Shown here piece after piece: positions 58,795 to 64,000 of a stretch of DNA of 64,000 bases; position 1 is the first letter of the stretch; the number at the start of each line of letters is the position of its first letter. The DNA comes from UPXZ01 sp049840795. GTDB lineage: Bacteria; Bacteroidota; Bacteroidia; Bacteroidales; Paludibacteraceae. The notes beneath the pieces are model-generated. The model ran no database searches and was not told the DNA's origin. It worked only from the letters and a program-made list of their open reading frames with translations. A program made the translations under genes and the position numbers. The stretch spans positions 1 through 64,000 of the forward strand of contig JASGJK010000025.1 in NCBI GenBank assembly GCA_049840795.1, given 5' to 3'.

Positions 58795-60437
58795 CTTATT
58801 CCACCACTCCCTCTTATGTCACAATTCGTTTATATTCTCTTTTTCAATACTATATAACAATGAAAAAGCTATATTCATTTCTTTTTCTTTTTATTTCTTC
58901 TGTTCTTGCCCTCCAAGCGCAAACATTAGAAATGGATGGAGTCATATTTACGATTGATTCCCTCGAAAACCATCAAGTAGGACCCAGTACGCAATATACA
59001 TCTATCCGATTAACTGCGCCAAGCAAACGTATTGATGTGTTTTTTATAAAAACGGACTTGAAAAATCCAAATATCGAAATCAGGGCAGCATTAGGAAGAG
59101 ATTCAATCTATACCGGCGAAAAACCATCGTCTGTAGCCCAGCGCAAATTCAACCGAGAGCGCCTATTATTTTGCAGGAACCAATGGTGACTTTTACTCAA
59201 CTTCAGGTTATATAGGATACCCTGTAAGCGGCAATATCATAGAAAAAGAAATTGCAAAAGTTCCCGGAAGCCGTAATGTCTTCGCTATCGACGACCAAAA
59301 AACTCCTTATATTGGTGTAATGAGTTATCAAGGATATGTGCAATCAGGCTCGTCAAAATGGACGATAAATACTGTAAACCATTTACGTGAAGAGAATCAG
59401 CTGGTGTTATTTAATCAGCACAACGGCAAATACACTCATACTAATGCATACGGAACAGAGGTGCTGATAGAATTGGAAAATGGTTACGAGTGGGGAAGCA
59501 ATAAAACATTAAAGGCTAAAGTTCTCAAAATAGAAAAGGGAATAGGAAATATGGCTATTCCTAAAGGAAAAGTAGTACTTTCAGGACACGGAACAGGTGC
59601 AGATGAACTAAATCAATTATCAATAGGAGATGAAGTCGATGTGTTTTTAGGTATTACATTAAATGCCAACAATACAATAAATTACACTCAAATGACCGGA
59701 GGCGATAATTATGCAACTATGCTCTTAAATGGTGTTGTGGAACAATCAAGCGTTTGGAATGAACTGCATCCGCGTACCGGTTTAGGATATAGTCAAACAG
59801 GAGATACGTTAATTTTCTGCGTTGTTGATGGACGCGGTGTTTCGATTGGTGCGACAACAAAACAACTTGCCCAAATAATGAAAAGCGCCGGAGCTTATAC
59901 CGCCTTTAATATGGACGGAGGTGGTTCAAGTTGTATGTATGTGGCGGAATATGGCGGTCCTGTAAATAAAACAAGCGATGGTACAGAAAGAGCGGTAGCA
60001 AATAGTATTTTTGTTGTTTCAACTGCTCCTACAGACAATGAAATCGTTACCATTAAACCCTATAAATCCTCCATTTCATTACCAATCTACGGTGAATATA
60101 CACCGCAATTCCGTGCTTACAATCAATATGGTGTGCTTTTAACCCCCGATTTACAAAATGTAGTTCTCACTTGTCCGGCATCATTAGGTACTATCGAAGG
60201 AAATAAATTTATTGCTACAGGACATACGCCGGGAAATATCATAGCCACATACAACGGAAATATTACAGCTACCATAGCCGTAAATTTTGAGCCTGTTTCA
60301 AAAATACAAATACGCTTAGATTCTGTGATTGTGGACAACAGAAAAGAATATCCTGTTGAAGTAGTCGCTACAACTACAAGTGGAGACACTCCAATTTCGT
60401 CAAATGCGTTAAGTTGGAGCGTTGATAATAATTAAAA

Positions 60438-61438
60438 ATGATTATCCGGTATTTCGCCTAAAATGATTATCTTTGTAAGAACTAATGATAAAAGACATGA
60501 ATTTACTAAATTTTGTTGCACAATATCCAGACGAAACAAGTTGTAGAGTAAAATTTAAAGAGTATCGCGACCAACAAGGCGTTGTTTGTCCTCATTGTGG
60601 CGGAACAAATCATTATTGGAAGAAAGATAAAGAATGCTATGAATGTAAAAAATGCGGTAAACGTCAAAGTTTACGTGCCAATACAGTAATGCATGGTTCA
60701 CAATTGCCATTTCGTTATTGGTTTATAGCCATTCACTTGCTGACAAGCACAAAGAAAAGCTTTTCAGCGGCTGAACTCCAACGACAGTTGGGTCATAAAC
60801 GCTATGAACCAATTTGGACTTTGCTTCATAAGCTACGTGAGATTATGGGCAAGCGGGATGAAATATATTCATTATCAGGTGTCATTGAATTAGATGAAGG
60901 TTTCTTTTCAACAGAAACTCCTGACAATGAAAAGAAAAAGCCATTGAAAAGAGGTCGTGGAAGTCAGAAAAAAAGCAAAGTCCTTGTAATGGCAGAAAGT
61001 CAACCCGTTGAAGGACAAACGACCAAAACAGGTAAGCCAAGACAAGTGGGACATATCAAAATGATTGTTATAAATGACTTAAAATCAGCTACAATAACCT
61101 CATTGGTTGAAAACAATGTAACTAAAGAATCAACCATTGATTCTGACGATTCAACTTCTTACGTCAAATTAAAAGATATTGTCAAAGAGCACCGACCACA
61201 AGTAATACCAAAAGAAGAAATTGGAAAGGTATTACCTTGGTTCATATAGCAATCAGTAACGCTAAACGAATGTTACTGGATATTTATCACGATATTAAAC
61301 CTGAATATCTTCAAAATTATCTGAACGAATTCTGTTACAAATTCAATAGAAGATACTTTGGTGAAAATTTATTTGACAGGCTTATGATAGCATCGGTTAC
61401 ATACAAAAATCAATTTAGGTAACACAGCGGATAATCAT
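60438..61438 (+). mobile_element. IS1595-family element, copy 3 (inside the first glycosidase gene)
   Basis: 1001 bp, same element as copies 1 and 2 but opposite orientation. The ends are ATGATTATCCGG and GCGGATAATCAT. The flanks (AATTAAAA left, ATAATGAA right) match only loosely, so the target duplication is imperfect, perhaps altered by errors or slippage. One base is missing inside the transposase gene. Confidence 0.9.
60497..61422 (+). pseudogene. IS1595 (ISXO2-like) transposase, one-base deletion
   Basis: It reads as the intact copy for the first ~245 residues to VIPKEEIGKVLPW. The loss of one base (CCTTGGTTCATATAG versus CCTTGGATTCATATAG) then produces a stop after FI. The rest (IAISNAKRMLLDIYHDI to TYKNQFR) lies in the next frame. 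The upstream ATG at 60485 is a base change private to this copy. The loss is in a short run and could be a read error. Confidence 0.85.
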
Positions 61439-62431
61439 ATAATGAAATTTGCAGTGTTGTAAATGGCTGTGTAAAAGCTATTAAAAATGGAACAACAAAA
61501 GTTATCGGGAAAATCGATGATGTTACAGATGAAATCAAAATAAATGTTCAAAATCCGTCTGCACCCACAATGGTTGGCGATAGCTTAAAGGTTTCTGATT
61601 GGGTCTTGTCTTCATCTTCATTTTTAGGAGCTGTGTTTAATCAAAACAACTTGCCTGCGGAATGGAAACACGGAGCTGCTGTTAATTTCACGCATGCTTC
61701 AGGACGTTCTCCATTTATAAAACTAACTAATCAGCGGGTATTTTATGGACTCCCCGATACAATAAAACTAGTATTAAATATTGGGAATATGGGCATTTCC
61801 AGAGCTATTGTTTCCCTGAGAGCTAACAACTCAGCTACTTCAGTATCTACCGAGTTCAACAGTTTTGTTCAAAATAAAGATTTTTCATTAGATATACCGG
61901 TGGATAAATTATTCGCTACCGATGACAAAGCCATTTATCCCATTTGGTTTGACAATGTTAATTTTTATCTGAACGCGTCGGCAATGACTATAGGACAATC
62001 CTATACTTTAGCGATAAAGGATATATTGTTAGTCTATAACGGTTATATCGAAACACGCGTTTCCGCGTTAAAAACCACGCGTTTTAATATTTATCCGAAT
62101 CCGATTGTAAACAAGATATTAAATTTACAACTCAAACAAAACTTTTCTCAGACGATAAAAATTGAAATATACAATTCATTAGGACAAAGAGTTGAAAACA
62201 GACAATACGGGCGTTATGCTGGAGGAGTTATTCCCATACAAGTAAGCAATCTTGCACCTGGAACTTATTTGATCAAGGTGTACGAAAATGAGGAGTATGA
62301 TATTGCGAAATTTGTTGTCAAATAAATTGTCAAATCAATATCGGGAGTTAAATTCTATTAGAATGTGCCATCCTTTATTTAGAATGATGATAATCTCGGA
62401 TTAATAGCAAACAAAATTAATTAACACAAAA

Positions 62432-64000
62432 ATGAATTTTCGTATAAAATATTTAATAATAATTTTTGCCGGATTGGTATTGTCAAACAATGTCAAAGCC
62501 GGAAACATCGACATTTGGGGAGTTACAAAAACCATCGACACACTCGAATACAAACAAGTAGGACCCGGCATAATGTATTCTCGCTTTAAACTGCCTCAAT
62601 ATCCGTTATCGGTTTATATGATGACAGTTGATTTGAATAATCCGTATAATTTGATTGAAACTTTTCAAGCGGGCGAGCAACTTGGTAAAACCGAAGCGAT
62701 GACTACTGCTTTTAACCGATTGAATACGGTCAATCATCGACCTATAGGAAGTGTAAACGGAAACTTTTGGGTTGTGTCCGGGCAAAATCAACCTACAGAA
62801 CTTCTTGGATTTCCATATAGCGGTACTATGAGAAACGGTGAAATGATAACGATGCCAAGTACTTGGAATAGAGGGCGTGCAGAAACCGCCGAGGGACTTC
62901 TGCAAGAAATAGGTTTTGCTGTGATTGATGAGAATAAAAAAGTGTGGATTGATGATATGGGATTTAACGGGAAAGTTACTATTGACGGCTTGGGAGATTA
63001 TTCTATTTCTGAAATAAATAGAATAAGAAAAGCAAATCAGATTGTACTTTATAATGGATTCTTAGGTGCAATAGCAACACATTCGGACGATACGGGAATC
63101 GAAGTATTTGTAACTCCTAAAGCAGGACAAAGCTGGGGAGTAGGTGGTGATGTGGAATGTGAAGTTGTCAGTATTATAAAAGATAAAGGAGCCAACTCTG
63201 TTCCAACAGGGCAAACTGTTCTATCAGGACAAGGTACCGGACGTACTTTTCTTGAGAACCTCTCTGTTGGACAAACAGTAAAGGTAAATATGAAAATTTC
63301 CACTCTATTGGACAATACAGCAGTTTATGCCAAACAGATGGTTACCGGAAATGCGTTGGTAATGAAAAATGGCGAGTTAACTGTCCGGAATACGAACGAA
63401 GCTTATAACTCTCAACTTTACCCCAGAACGGGTATAGGTATGTCTCAAGACGGAAAAACATTATATTTAATCGTCATTGATAAAATGGGTGGTTCCATAG
63501 GAGCGAATACAACCACCATGTGTGGAATTCTTAAATCTTGCGGCGCTTGGAATGCGACTTCGATGGACGGAGGTGGCTCAGCTCAAATGATGCTGGATGG
63601 AGCAATAGTCAATAAACCGGCTGACGGTAAAGAAAGAGCAGTGGCGAATGGCTGGTTTGTAATGCACAGTGCGCCGGATGATAATGTTGTAGCTAAAATT
63701 GAATTTGAAGACCTTAAAATAGAAGTGCCTTATTTTGCATCATACAATCCTTCTATTTTAGCTTATAATCAGTATGGAGTTTTGATTAATGATAGCCTGA
63801 GTGATTTTACGCTAAGTTGTGATGCCTCATTGGGAAAAATTGTTGATGGAAAAACATTTGTAAGTTCAGCGAATTCGGTTCCCGGTTTGCTTACGGCGCA
63901 TTATGGCAATGTGTCGGTATCAAAACTTGTAAATATTATAGCTTCAGATGTTACTATCAAATTAGATTCAGTATTGATAGATAGCAGAAGAGAATACCCG
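62432..64000 (+). CDS. Second NAGPA-type phosphodiester glycosidase (3' end outside window)
   Basis: 523 codons open to the window edge, no stop. The signal peptide is MNFRIKYLIIIFAGLVLSNN with VKA cleavage. The opening WGVTKTIDTLEYKQVGPGIM resembles the first glycosidase. The catalytic domain has GSVNGNFWVVSG, YPRTGIGMSQDGKTLYLIV and the signature TSMDGGGSAQMMLDG, then KERAVANGWFVM. A second domain like that of its neighbour follows (AYNQYGVLINDSLSDFTLSC; IKLDSVLIDSRREYP). The two genes are tandem paralogues 106 bp apart. A T9SS tail is expected beyond the edge. Such enzymes cleave sugar-1-phosphodiester bonds; the substrate here is unknown. The frame is intact throughout. Confidence 0.9.
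   Translation, partial: MNFRIKYLIIIFAGLVLSNNVKAGNIDIWGVTKTIDTLEYKQVGPGIMYSRFKLPQYPLSVYMMTVDLNNPYNLIETFQAGEQLGKTEAMTTAFNRLNTVNHRPIGSVNGNFWVVSGQNQPTELLGFPYSGTMRNGEMITMPSTWNRGRAETAEGLLQEIGFAVIDENKKVWIDDMGFNGKVTIDGLGDYSISEINRIRKANQIVLYNGFLGAIATHSDDTGIEVFVTPKAGQSWGVGGDVECEVVSIIKDKGANSVPTGQTVLSGQGTGRTFLENLSVGQTVKVNMKISTLLDNTAVYAKQMVTGNALVMKNGELTVRNTNEAYNSQLYPRTGIGMSQDGKTLYLIVIDKMGGSIGANTTTMCGILKSCGAWNATSMDGGGSAQMMLDGAIVNKPADGKERAVANGWFVMHSAPDDNVVAKIEFEDLKIEVPYFASYNPSILAYNQYGVLINDSLSDFTLSCDASLGKIVDGKTFVSSANSVPGLLTAHYGNVSVSKLVNIIASDVTIKLDSVLIDSRREYP

Larger units (their letters stand above)
58860..62325 (+). pseudogene. NAGPA-type phosphodiester glycosidase with T9SS tail, interrupted by IS1595 copy 3
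   Basis: The start MKKLYSFLFLFISSVLALQA is a signal peptide; an ATG 90 bases earlier is not needed. One extra A at about 59145 (GCGCAAATTC) breaks the frame; corrected, it reads NSTESAYYFAGTNGDFYSTS. The NAGPA domain (phosphodiester alpha-GlcNAc-ase-like) spans about residues 90-390, with DGGGSSCMYVAE as the active-site signature. An Ig-like part follows (YGVLLTPDLQNVVLTCPASL). The IS at 60438-61438 splits it after SWSVDNN. The reading resumes EICSVVNGCVKAIKNG and ends with a T9SS sorting domain (FNIYPNPIVNKILNLQL; GTYLIKVYENEEYD). Total about 810 residues without the IS. Confidence 0.85.

Noticed and set aside
60485..60497. Alternative transposase start MIKDM in IS copy 3
   Set aside because: The other two copies have ATC at this position; the common start is the following ATG (MNLLNF).

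Overview
The window joins two unrelated genomes. Bases 1 to about 7980 are GC-rich. They carry LepA, PEP-CTERM sorting tails, dockerin repeats of the FDDLL type and a LEPR-XLL-like N-terminus, which together point to a planctomycete, most likely Phycisphaerae-like. From about 7980 to the end the DNA is AT-rich and clearly Bacteroidales: SusC/SusD, type IX secretion (T9SS) sorting domains, DUF2723, DUF2851, DUF4783, and promoters of the TAnnTTTG type. The switch falls inside coding sequence and truncates a gene on each side, so it is best read as an assembly chimera. Almost every planctomycete gene is broken by several small indels. The Bacteroidales part has about one indel per several genes, often a one-base change in a homopolymer, which fits lightly polished long reads.

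Planctomycete part (1-7980): a two-helix membrane protein running off the left edge, lepA, a PEP-CTERM protein, a large beta-helix protein with a dockerin, a perfect 32-bp inverted repeat, a D-threonine aldolase-like enzyme, and a dockerin/PEP-CTERM protein cut by the junction.

Bacteroidales housekeeping part (7980-34200): truncated DUF4126, tRNA-Gly(CCC), a Big_5-type lipoprotein, DUF2851, a polysaccharide deacetylase, a DUF2723 membrane protein, a small lipoprotein, serS, a winged-helix protein, an HD hydrolase and a hipBA pair. Next come an array of 114- and 159-bp repeats and an IS1595-family element. The sufBCD operon follows and holds two extra genes: a GxxExxY protein bounded by inverted repeats (a cassette-like layout) and a decayed Bro-N antirepressor. 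Then come a large sensor kinase, rlmH, a DUF4783 protein and nadC.

Surface and transport part (34200-48100): two tandem paralogous giant T9SS cargo proteins, a flippase-like protein with GtrA, rsmA, and two magnesium transporters (mgtE, corA).

Polysaccharide-utilisation-like locus (48100-64000): SusC, SusD, a surface lipoprotein, a DUF4623-like T9SS protein and two tandem NAGPA-type phosphodiester glycosidases, at least one of them T9SS-exported. The second glycosidase runs off the right edge. The locus is heavily damaged by insertion sequences. One IS1595 family sits inside susC and inside the first glycosidase. A second IS1595-type element is present as two near-identical tandem copies, both carrying the same amber codon in the transposase. 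A plausible role for the intact ancestor was capture and cleavage of a glycan with sugar-1-phosphodiester bonds; this is inference from gene content.
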